Shown here: piece by piece, positions 1 to 18,056 of the stretch
How the letters are laid out: every line of letters starts with the position of its first letter
Numbering within the stretch: position 1 is the stretch's first letter
Origin: Priapulus caudatus
Taxonomy: Eukaryota > Priapulida > Priapulimorpha > Priapulimorphida > Priapulidae
DNA: 23,902 nucleotides
Direction: 5' to 3'
NCBI RefSeq assembly: GCF_000485595.1
Contig: NW_014577711.1
Span: forward strand, 151,847 to 175,748
The notes under the pieces: model-generated
Seen by the model: the letters and a program-made list of their open reading frames with translations, nothing else
Told to the model about the DNA's origin: nothing
Database searches by the model: none
Translations under genes and position numbers: made by a program

Positions 1-200
<200 letters not shown>

Positions 201-458
201 CTTCTCAAACTAAACCATTACAATATGTCTCCTCCGTCACATTTTAGCTGAATTTCATTGATTTTACGCGTGTTTGTATTTGTGCACTATTTCTTCCGTT
301 ACAGTTAATTTTAGAACAAGGTGGTGGTTCATCTGTGCGCGTGCGGGGGGGGGGGGAGGCAAGCCACCACCAGGTCGCAGCACATGTGAAATGAGGTGAG
401 AGGGCGCGGTCTTTCGATTCTGCAGTATGGCTTTCTCCTCAGCCTCGCAGTAATCCAC

Positions 459-554
459 CTGATAATGCTCATCCTTATACAAACTCATTCGAAAAGCGTG
501 TTTAAGTTCAGCCCCAGCCATCTCTATTATGTACTCTTGATATGACTCATTAAT
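459..554 (-). CDS. Possible minus-strand exon, unrecognised
   Basis: On the minus strand an open frame follows an acceptor-like ATTTATACAG. It reads 32 codons to a donor-like CAG|GTGGAT, and the frame stays open well beyond. The translation (for example ESYQEYIIEMAGAELKHAF) is balanced in composition and not low-complexity, which is why I list it. I recognise no family, and no partner exon is visible nearby on the minus strand. It could equally be a chance open frame. Confidence 0.15.
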
Positions 555-728
555 CTGTATAAATATTACGAGGTGTGTGGTACCTATAAACGTCATATGG
601 GGCGTCGGCTATATTTATACATGTAAAATAAGAACATAATTAAGTGAGATGAACACCAGGTATATCAATATTTGACATACTAGCGTCGCCCGCACATCGA
701 GTAGTAGTTCTATACTATATATAATATA

Positions 729-762
729 AAGAGCTAATAATACCTAGGTATTATTAGCTCTT
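729..762. repeat. Perfect 34-bp palindrome
   Basis: Two 17-base arms, AAGAGCTAATAATACCT and its exact reverse complement, meet without a spacer at CCTAGG. The flanks (ACTATATATAAT on the left, GATACTATACTATAT on the right) are also partly complementary. Purpose unknown. Confidence 0.95.
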
Positions 763-1005
763 GATACTATACTATATGTCCACTATGGGCAACTACATTT
801 CCCGATTGTCAAATTTTCTGCATTTTCTGACCCTCATATCTCTTAATGTACCTAATAAGATAACCATCTTATCAATACGACATTTTAGTTAAATACTACG
901 CTCCATTTCGAAAAAAATTTAAATGATGGCAACTAAGTAAAACGTTTTAAAGGTGAAACGTTAAGCACTCGATTCGAAATCTGACAAAAAAGATAAATAG
1001 AGCAG

Positions 1006-1306
1006 ATATGACCTGAATCGTCATCGCTACGCTTATAAGAAGTTGCTCGAAGATGCCATTTTCGCGTGGCGCAATGCAATCAATCGAGGACGTCGGCGAA
1101 GCATTCTGACGTTCCGAGAGACGGGCGACAGACGACCAGACCTCGTGCTTTCTGCGCACGGCAAGTATCACGGCGACGGCGCACCGTTTGACAGCCCCGG
1201 TAACGTGCTCGCCCACGCAGCTCTTCTCTACGTGAGCGGTAGAGACGACGGCAAGGTACACATAGACCGAGATGAGCCCTGGCAGAGGGGCACCTTCGAA
1301 GGAAAG
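1006..1306 (+). CDS. Matrixin gene 1, catalytic exon A
   Basis: The frame runs from YDLNRHRYAYKK through LLEDAIFAW, SILTFRE and HGDGAPFDSPG to LAHA and KVHIDRDEPW, ending in EGK before GTAATA. This covers the first helix, the structural zinc ligands (HGD, LAHA, HID) and the calcium loop of a matrixin catalytic domain. The 5' boundary is uncertain. An acceptor at 1005 gives the same phase (2) as the matching exon of gene 2; acceptors at 1000, 1039 or 1042 are also possible. The pyrimidine tract here is poor. The exon carries uninterrupted the site where gene 2 has an intron. Confidence 0.8.
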
Positions 1307-1830
1307 GTAATATCAGCACATGTTGTTGATATGAAACCATCAGATGCGTTGTGGTGTTAGTGCGAGCGTTTCCACTCGTTTAACTTTCCTTAAGTGACTG
1401 AACTGTGAAATGTTAGAACTGAGAACAACATCTAAATGAGAGATGATATACTCTATACTATATAAGTAAATTAATAAAAAGCAGTGATTACTGAATCATA
1501 TCGTCCTTCTCATCGCATTTCCAGGTACTAAACTACACCATTCTGCACGAGGTCGGCCATTTGCTCGGGTTACAACACTCAAGAGTCTTTAATTCCGTCA
1601 TGTTTCCGTTTATTGGGAAAAGGCATATTGGAAGGTCTCCCCACCGACTACATGCGACAGACGTGCGTCTCATTCGACGTAAATTTGGTAGGTTCGACTC
1701 GTTTATAGTTAATAAACTTGATTTCTGATTTATTCTATAGGCAGTTTAATTCTTCTTCTTCTTCTTCTTCTTCTTCTTCTTCTTCTTCTTCTTCTTCTTC
1801 TTCTTCTTCTTCTTCGTCTTCTTCTTCTTT

Positions 1831-1882
<52 letters not shown>

Positions 1883-2024
1883 TTTATTATTAATATTATA
1901 ATCATAACTATACGAAACGTCGTTTTTCTTAGGAATACGATGGTGCGATTCCGATAGAATTCCTGTTCGACCAAGGCTGGTTGATCGGCAAAGAATAAAC
2001 CGAGAAAAACATAGTCGTGGATAA
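1006..2024 (+). CDS. Matrixin gene 1 (MMP-like metalloproteinase), 3' part
   Basis: This is the 3' part of a secreted zinc endopeptidase of the matrixin/MMP family (M10A), in three exons: about 1006-1306, 1525-1687 and 1933-2024. Together they give about 184 residues. Visible hallmarks in order are the helix and beta-strand stretch LLEDAIFAWRNA with SILTFRE; the structural-zinc and calcium region with HGDG, FDSPG, LAHA and KVHID; the catalytic zinc helix HEVGHLLGLQH; and the Met-turn VMFPFIG. A short tail with IRWCD and RINR ends in TAA, and there is no hemopexin domain. Intron phases are 0 and 1 with GT-AG ends. Signal peptide and prodomain exons must lie outside the window, unless the gene is 5'-truncated. 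All zinc ligands and the catalytic Glu are intact, so the visible part is not obviously a pseudogene. Gene 2, downstream on the same strand, is a clear paralogue. Confidence 0.85.
1525..1687 (+). CDS. Matrixin gene 1, zinc-helix exon B
   Basis: Follows the acceptor CATTTCCAG in phase 0. It encodes VLNYTILHEVGHLLGLQH, which gives the three zinc-binding His and the catalytic Glu. The Met-turn NSVMFPFIGKRH and a terminal helix VRLIRRKF follow. It ends in phase 1 at TTTG|GTAGGT. Reading through this donor would hit a stop 15 codons later, but the phase-1 splice to 1933 restores a tail matching that of gene 2. Confidence 0.88.
1748..1880. repeat. (TTC)n-(TTA)n compound microsatellite in intron
   Basis: About 30 TTC units (1748-1838) followed by about 13 ATT units (1842-1880). 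They lie inside the last intron of matrixin gene 1, close to its 3' splice site. Confidence 0.97.
1933..2024 (+). CDS. Matrixin gene 1, tail exon C
   Basis: Follows the good acceptor GTTTTTCTTAG. Two bases complete the split codon, then the frame reads IRWCDSDRIPVRPR, further basic residues and QRINRE before TAA. The match to the last exon of gene 2 (IRWCD, P-x-x-PR, RINR) is the main proof that this is coding and that the phase-1 junctions in both genes are right. I recognise no domain. No AATAAA lies close downstream; the first clear one is near 2705. Confidence 0.82.
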
Positions 2025-4631
2025 CAATGACAAAGAAGTCTACGGTTGTCGGCAGGGTAACGGGCGCGTTAGTCACGCGCCGCCGGATATCGGGCGCACT
2101 ACGATCAATGTGCCTTATACACATTTCAACACGTGAACGCGCCTGCGAGACAAAGGATAACGAGACGAACTAAGTACTGATTTATCAAGCAGATACTCTT
2201 TGACAGCTTTTACGAGAGAGGATTCACCTACTCTGTGCGCAGCGCCGATCAGTTGGAATGTGAGCGGTGCCAAACACGTAGCTTATTCGATATAGGTTAC
2301 ACGAACGTAAGCAACACCCATGACACAATAGACCCACAACTATAATGAGGTTTTCTCCTGAATTCGTTATTAACATTTTGGGATCGTGCATCATGTGTAC
2401 GCAGGCTAGAATGTTCACACGTACGGTAATATGGCCGTGCGGAGGAGATATATCTATAACTGGTTGGCGATACGTACGGTTATGTAAGAGTGATCCCTTC
2501 GTCTTAATCTGGAGTTGGTATGCGGTCACTCAGTTCAGATTCCGGTCAAGAGGTTCATGTCTCAGTCAAACACGTTGCGTGGATTCCCACCCAAAATATG
2601 ACATGCGGAACATATCTGCGCATGATCAACATGACCACTGCGTAACATCCGGATAGACTGAATTTATCATTTATAAATTTTATACACATTAATTATTCTC
2701 GAGTTAATAAATTAATATGTTACACGAGAGCACTATACTCTATACTATACGCATGCGATATACTATTTGCGTCAGATGTAGGCATCATTTACTATGATAC
2801 ATTGCTTAAAATCATTGCTCAGTACAAAACTAGTCAGACTAGTATTATTATGTTGTAATGTGAGTATTATGAATAGTTGGCCTATATCCTTCAAAATTTA
2901 GTGATTTTGCAAAATGGGATGGATCGTGTATGTAAGTATGACTGACTGGAACAGTGTACTTTTATAGATAACAGCTTAAATATCTGTGACCTACAGGCAG
3001 ACATATGCTGGAATAAAACGACAATAGTGTTTGCAAATAAAACGTGATTCCGAAAAATACCGTCGCTTTAGCATTGTATGCCATTATATAGTTTATTATT
3101 TATAGATTTTATATTAGAAACCTTGGTGCACTTAGGTCAAATTTCAGAGGGCCGTAAAATAAAATATACATGTTTATGTAGCTATACGAGGTATGCAACT
3201 TTAGACATGTAATTGACGCGCATTATTTCATATACATCGTCGGGAGTAATCAATGCGCTGATTAGTAATAATTACAATTGTAATTGTAAGCGTACTTGTT
3301 TTCTATTGATGTACTATTACGGGACATATTACAAAAGCCATACTGCTTTCCTATCGGACGTAGAAACGTACTGATGCGCTTGTATATACGCGTGTCAAGT
3401 AAACAAAAACGACGTTTTATACGTTCACAATTATGCCAGTATTATCGAGATCTGGCCGTTGGAGCTTAGCTCGGGCAGTCACAGCCAGTCGTTTTTTAAG
3501 ATGTTATTATGTCGATGGGCCAGCGAGGATTGATCACTGATATTTACACAGGACACGTGCGTGACTGTCTGCTTAACGCAATCGTGTCACTTTCTACTCG
3601 GCAAACAAAAGTAACGCTCATCTTAATGATTAAGGTCAAGATGATTGGAAGCAACACCGGCGTAATACATTCGACAAATACCTAAGTTAACGAGTATAGG
3701 TTACGAAAGCGACAGTCCGCGAATGCGAAGTACAGACGATAACTTTTATACATGATTTTCTTTATATATCGCGTCTTATATAAACGAAACGGACCTTTAT
3801 ATACATGCGCCCTGAAAGCTTATCGTAAAATCCTGTATGAATGCATATATATATATATATATAATACAAAATAATAACAAAATAATTACTGTCAAAACAT
3901 AGCTAAAAAAAAATCTCGATGCCACGCATCGTTTTTGTTGCAGACACGCGTTTGCCCTGGTAATTTTCTCCTGACAGGCTTATTTGCTCAGTATTCACCT
4001 ATATGCAAATAAATTTCTCCGTTTTACTGAAAGAAAGGCTTGATGTTTCCGAGCAAAGCGAAACACGCGGGCAATTACCGCGCGCGTTTAAAATCGGTGC
4101 TAAATGACGCTGTAGCGCACTCACGGACGAGTTGCTGGGCCGCGTTACAATTGGCTGGCTGCAACTTTCTAAGTGGGTTAGCAGTTCAGCTCATCCGTTC
4201 ACTCTGGCTGACAGTTGTTGCCCTCGAGTCACATGCTTGTCCAGCCGCCAGCACTCGCATGCAACGCACACGTGAGCGTCACCATCCAAGGGATTCGAAT
4301 GCTAATCTGTGAACGACGAATGATACTTATAGTTGTGCAATGCATTGACCATATCTACACACGAGATAACCATAACATCAGCGAGTCTGACGGCCGGGTG
4401 CGCTGCGAAGCGAACTTTGCGATGGTGGATCACGTTGATTAGATATATTTTGGCGATGCGATAGTACTATTATTATAGAGAGACGCAGTCATATTCCATG
4501 GCTATAGGATTACGTACACGGTACACGGCATTAGCTTATCAATACGGGTATCATCCTCGCTGCTAAACCATTTGCGTATGTGCGTAAAATATTGTCAACA
4601 GTCACACTCGAGTGTATAATCCCACGAAAAA
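2025..4631. other. Intergenic region between the two matrixin genes
   Basis: About 2.6 kb without a supported gene. It contains a (TA)n tract at 3845-3864 and open frames near 2345-2656 and 4040-4442 that look like chance. It should hold the 3' end of gene 1 and the promoter and any 5' untranslated exon of gene 2. I cannot place a TATA box or initiator with confidence. Confidence 0.6.
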
Positions 4632-13202
<8,571 letters not shown>

Positions 13203-13219
13203 TATGCGAAAATATTTTA

Positions 13220-13225
13220 AATAAA
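13220..13225 (+). promoter_or_regulatory. Polyadenylation signal AATAAA of matrixin gene 2
   Basis: A canonical AATAAA begins 17 bases after the TGA ends, so the predicted 3' untranslated region is very short. Further AATAAA-like motifs occur near 13580-13608. Confidence 0.6.
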
Positions 13226-13772
13226 AGTTCATTTAATCGCACCTTTAAATCGATAGAAAACGCACAACTCGTTCTCATTATAAAGGGCCAGAAAGATTTG
13301 TTCACCCGAGCTATTTACGTGCTGACCGCCTGTGTTTGGAAGCATAATATTAAGATGTTATAAATTATCTAATTAACTACGTGTTATTTTACTGTGTATA
13401 GTGTATGGAATATATTATATAAATGTAACGTGTTTTCCTAATTGCAAATACGTACGCCGCTAAACTGTTTGTAGCATACGTTATTATATTTATTTAACTT
13501 AATTATAACCTATGCGTATTTACCTGTACGCCATATCGTGCTTGACAATTTTATTAGCGGTAGTGATAGAATTTAGGTATTAATAAACGTGTTATTAATT
13601 AATAAATAATTTTGCTAAAAATTGCAATGTTTAAATTTTTATATGCTATGATGAAACCAAGAGATTACAGACTAGGCGATTTTACTCTTATATATACAAA
13701 CATAATATACAATCTGTAGTCAATACGGCAGATTTGTTCTTGTTTGTTTTTACTATGCAAAAGCGCGGAAGA
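13226..13772. other. AT-rich region after matrixin gene 2
   Basis: AT-rich, with several TTAATTAATAAATAA-type stretches. I see no gene. Confidence 0.6.
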
Positions 13773-14222
13773 GATAGATAGATGGATGGATGGATGGATG
13801 GATGGATGGATGGATGGATGGATGGATGGATGGATGGATGGATGGATTGATGGATGGATGGATGGATGGATGGATGGATGGATGGATGGATGAATGGATT
13901 GATGGATGGATGGATGGATGGATGAATGGATGGTATGTGGATGGATGGATGGATGGATGAATGGGTTATGGATGATGAATGGATAGATGGAGATGGATGA
14001 TGGATGAATGGATAGATGGATAGATGGCTGAATGGATGGATGGATGGATGGACGGATGAACAAATGAATGGATAGATGGATGAATGGATAGATAGATAAA
14101 TAGATAGATAGATAGATAGATGGATGGATGGATAGATAGATAGATAGAGAGATAGGTAGATAGATATATAGATAGATAGATAGATAGATGGATCGATCGA
14201 TCGATTGATCGAGAGATAGATA
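13773..14222. repeat. (GATG)n-(GATA)n tetranucleotide array
   Basis: Starts with a few GATA units, then a long GATG block (13785-13925), an imperfect mix of GGAT, GAAT and GATA units, and a GATA block with CGATCGAT near the end (14085-14222). The minus-strand His-Pro-Ser-Ile-rich open frames over it are artefacts. Confidence 0.96.
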
Positions 14223-14624
14223 GATATCTACGTTCGCACGCACGCGTGGCTTGCAACATCTCCGTATTATTACTGGCCCATTACAACCACATAGGTGCCA
14301 AGAAATGAGATAGTCCTATTTTTTATTTACCTGTCCGACCGATTTCACAGAAAATGGACCGATAGGCACGTGAAAATACTGACTACCCGTACCTACACGT
14401 GAGCAGAATCTATCAAGCGAGCAAATCAAGCAACGAACGTTAGGTTTGTGAAATAAAAAGCCACTGTCCTGTGTATCCTCGCGTTTGAATATTTCATTTC
14501 TAGGACGAAGAGAGTGACACTATGCAAAATATTTTCAACTCGATATTTTGCTGCATTTGACTGGGGCGGCTATCTCTCTCTGTATGCGATCTGTTGTCGC
14601 CGGGAGTGGCATGCGTGAAGCCTA
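14223..14624. other. Non-coding spacer
   Basis: About 400 bp between the tetranucleotide array and the terminal-inverted-repeat element. I see no gene or repeat in it. Confidence 0.55.
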
Positions 14625-14728
14625 CCAGGACAAAAAGGTATCATTAACTTTAAGAGTAGAATTTATTAACTTTTTAATGATTTGAGCATTAAAAACTTAA
14701 TAGCTGTATCATCAACTTGTCCAATGAT

Positions 14729-15060
14729 TTGATTCTTAAAGATAATGATTTTAACATTAAAGTTTAATGGTAATTCGCCGCCATTTAATAGTTTGATTCT
14801 TAAAGATAATTGATTTTGAAACTTAAAGTTAATGGTAATTTCGCCGCATTTAATAGTTTGATCTTTAAGATAATGATTTTGACAATTTAAAACGTTAATG
14901 GTAATTTCGCCGCATTTAATAGTTTGATTCTTAAAGATAATGATTTGAACATTAAAGTTAATGGTAATTTCGCCGCATTTAATAGTTTGATTCTTAAAGA
15001 TAATGATTTGAACATTAAAGTTAATGGTAATTTCGCCGCATTTAATAGTTTGATTACTAA
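14729..15060. repeat. Tandem repeat of about 63-66 bp inside the element
   Basis: Five copies of a unit with TTGATTCTTAAAGATAATGA, then an ACATTAAAGTTAATGG stretch and TTTCGCCGCATTTAATAG. The last two copies are almost identical, the first ones diverged. The period in the youngest copies is 63 bp, so a minus-strand frame stays open by chance. Confidence 0.92.
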
Positions 15061-15129
15061 ATTTAATGAATCAATCACCACTAATATCGATTCTTAAAAT
15101 ATAGTAACTCCAATAATAACACACCAATA

Positions 15130-15215
15130 AAAGTTTGCCAGCGCGGGAATCGATCGTCCAGAATTGCAGTTCGACCAGGACATCCGACGCGTGTATTTTT
15201 ACCGTACCACGCATG
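15130..15215 (-). repeat. Possible tRNA-derived fragment in the element centre
   Basis: On the minus strand, GCGTCGGATGTCC...GATCGATTCCCGCG resembles the anticodon arm and B box of a tRNA-derived SINE. There is no clear A box and the folding is poor, so this is tentative. Confidence 0.2.
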
Positions 15216-15915
15216 CACTGCAGACAGTAGTCACAGTACACAAGTTAACCTGGCAATATATGCACAGTTATTATGTAACTAACTGTAGACCGACTCGGCT
15301 ATCTTATATATACAAGCCCAAATACCGTCTATGGTGTGGTGGCGATTTTAGCATTTAATTAGTCGTACGGGTAAAATACACCGCCCCCCGACCCCCTAGT
15401 TTATTTCTCTTTCATGCACTGATATTATCCACTTTGTTGTGAATGAGACACCGGTTTATTGAAATGTTGCATTATGTAGTTCTGCATGTTGTTCCAAATA
15501 TTCTTGCACATTATTTCCATAAATATGGTGTCTCTAATTGGTTGAGCATTAATCTAGTAATCAAAGATAATGATCAAACAGACTTAAGAGTTAAACCATA
15601 AAAGTTGGTAGTTGATCCTTTTCAGGTTGATAGTTTGAGCATTAACTTGGTGATCAAAGATGATGATCAAACTGAAATAATGACTTTTTAACATTAAGTT
15701 AAGAGTCGATCATTATCTTTCCAGTGATTCTTAAACCTCTTTAATAGTTGATTATTAAGTTCATGATGTCATTGTGAGATGAATTTATTGATCAACTGGC
15801 CAAGTTGATAGTAAATTTAATTTAGTTTAATTCTCAGAACTCTTAACTTTAATGATTTGATTATTAAGTTAATAATTCTACTATTAAAGTTTAATGATAC
15901 ATTTTTTCCTGGGTA

Positions 15916-16554
15916 CGTTTTTGCGTTAAATGACGCTGCAAAGTTACTACTTCACATCTGTCTCGGGAAAAGCTCGTTTATAGGAGAAAATATAGAAGAA
16001 TGTTTGGGAATTTTTCGGTACAACATTGGATCGAATGGTCATATTTAAAAAAAATTACTTTATGTAAGCAATGTATCAAAGCAAAGCATGGATTATTAAA
16101 ACGATTACAGAAACGCGATTTTGTTTAACGCGATTTTGTGAAACGCCATGTTAGCTGGATCTTATATAAATCAATTAAAATAAATCGTAAACGAGTTTTA
16201 ATTTTAAAATGATAATTTTTATTCGTATATAACGCATACGTTTACCACATTTTGGTTTAGTGTTGGGTTGTTTGAGACTTAAATAAGACCGTGCGAAACA
16301 GAAGGAAGTTAAAAGTATTGAATAAAAAAATACAAGCATACGAAAACCATCCGAAAACGAAACAAAAATATCATAACAGCTTACGAAGACTGAGACAAGT
16401 TAACTGATGGTTTTATGTAGCTTAGGACATAGCTTATTTGGCCTGGGAGCGCGGTTTGTGTTCTGTGTTGTTGACGTTAAACAATTTGTCGTTGACCATG
16501 TAATAGTATATATACATTTATCTATACATATATATCAAGAGTCCATAATAGAAA
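15916..16554. other. AT-rich spacer before the satellite
   Basis: No gene recognised. Open frames near 15857-16048 and 16407-16631 look random. The 26 bp at 16528-16553, next to the satellite, recur inverted at 22973-22998. Confidence 0.55.
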
Positions 16555-16716
16555 TCTGTCCGGGGATATTGCGCATGCGCGAGCACCGTTTAAGGCGTGT
16601 AGTACGGACTATAGAAAACTGCATAATATAGCTTGCTGTGGAAGAGAGGGGCAAGAGACTGAAGAAAAGCGGCAAGAAAGATAGCTGAGGAGCGGTGGAA
16701 GAAGAATTGGGCTGAG

Positions 16717-16924
16717 CAAGGCCGTACGCAGGAAATTTTCTGTAGGGGGGCAAATACGCAGGAAATTTTCTGTAGGGGGGCAAATACGCAGGAAATTTTC
16801 TGTAGGGGGGGCAAAGGTACTCCCCACGCCCTCTATTGCCCTATTTGTCCCATTAAAAGGCATACTCTGAAAATCTCTAGGGGGGGCAACTGCCCCTTCT
16901 GCCCCCCCGCTGCGTACGGCCCTG
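16717..16924. mobile_element. hAT-like MITE inserted in the first satellite monomer
   Basis: A 208-bp insertion with terminal inverted repeats CAAGGCCGTACGCAGG (left) and CAGGGCCGTACGCAGC (right, minus strand). Exact 8-bp duplications GGGCTGAG flank it (16709-16716 and 16925-16932). The empty site is seen in the other monomers (AGGCTGAGCGAGGG), which proves the insertion. The interior has G-runs and three copies of a 30-bp repeat (TACGCAGGAAATTTTCTG...). The 8-bp duplication points to the hAT superfamily. Confidence 0.92.
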
Positions 16925-17864
16925 GGGCTGAGCGAGGGACAGAAGAGACAATATGGGAAGTACGGTAGGGGGTGAAGTAGACGTTTTGCACCCTACAGGC
17001 TAGGGCGCTCTACTAATCATAAACACAGGTGTACTGACAACAATTAATTACATAAATATATGCTGAGATACCCCCTAACCATATTAAATGCATATTCATC
17101 ACAAAATATAGCTCCTCTGATAAAACATTGCGCATCCGTCAACACACTAACGTAGCCAGATTATGTACTGACTGGTATATGCAGATGGTACCTTACATAA
17201 AAATCTTCTTCCTATGTTTTAAGGGATGTCTAATAATAAAATGTTATTATATAAATCTATTCTAGGATAGCTGCTCTTCATTTTAAATGCATAATCCTGG
17301 CAAAATATGATTTTTCTCGGGAGACATTGCGCATGCGCGAGCACCGGTTCCAGCGTACAGTTCGGATTAAAGAAAACTGCGTAATATAGCTTGATGTGGG
17401 AGAGAGGGGTAAGAGCCAGAGGAAAAGCGGCAGGGAAGATAGCTGGGGTGGTAGAAGAAGAATTAGGCTGAGCGAGGGACAGGAGAGACAATAATTATGG
17501 GAAGTACGGGAGAGGGTAAAGAAGCTTTTTTGCACCCTACAGGCTAAGGCGCCCTCCTAATTATAAACACAAGTGTACTGATAATAATTAATTACATAAA
17601 TCGATGCTGAGATAGCCCTTAACCATGTTAAATGCATATTCATCACAAAATATAGTTCCTCTGGTATGAGATTGCGCATGCGTCAACACACTAACATAGC
17701 CAGATCATGTACTGACTGGCATATGCAAAAGGCACCTTACATGCAGCGTCTTCTTCTTATGTCTTAAGGGATGTCTACTGATAGAATGTTATTATATAAG
17801 TTCATGCTAGAAAAGCTCCTCTTCATTTTAAATGCATAATCTTTGCAGATTCTTCTTCTTCTCG

Positions 17865-18056
17865 GGAGATATTGCGCATGCGCGAGCACAGTTACAGGCG
17901 TACAGTTCGGACTAAAGCCATCTGTATAATATAGCTAGCTATGGGAGAGAATTCTTCTCGGGAGATATTGCGCATGCGCGAGCACAGTTACAGGCGTACA
18001 GTTCGGACTAAAGCCATCTGTATAATATAGCTAGCTATGGGAGAGAGGGGCAAGAG
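17865..18056 (+). repeat. 96-bp tandem duplication within the satellite
   Basis: The stretch from ATTCTTCTCGGGAG-type sequence to GCTAGCTATGGGAGAGA occurs twice in direct succession, 96 bp apart, with no difference I can see. It is a young duplication compared with the diverged monomers. Confidence 0.9.

Larger units (their letters stand above)
14625..15913. mobile_element. Non-autonomous element with long terminal inverted repeats
   Basis: The left end CCAGGACAAAAAGGTATCAT, continuing TTAACTTTAAGAGTAGAATT, is the imperfect reverse complement of the right end, which reads on the minus strand CCCAGGAAAAAATGTATCAT then TAAACTTTAATAGTAGAATT. The match extends for roughly 70-80 bp. TA flanks both ends (14623-14624 and 15914-15915), which could be a TA target duplication. 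The inside has a tandem repeat (14729-15060), a central GC-richer part and a second AT-rich part (15540-15880) with ATCAAAGATAATGATCAAAC motifs. It has no transposase-like frame. The superfamily is not settled. Confidence 0.75.

Noticed and set aside
2224-2656. Overlapping open frames on both strands of about 100 codons
   Set aside because: No acceptor or donor phases fit a neighbouring exon, there is no family resemblance, and both strands are equally open, which suggests chance.
4040-4442. Two overlapping plus-strand frames upstream of matrixin gene 2
   Set aside because: No recognisable protein, and no secretory leader or prodomain features. The supported start is the signal-peptide exon at 4632.
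13665-14259. Minus-strand frames rich in Ile, His, Pro and Ser (192 and 97 codons)
   Set aside because: Translation of the GATG/GATA array; no non-repeat part resembles a protein.
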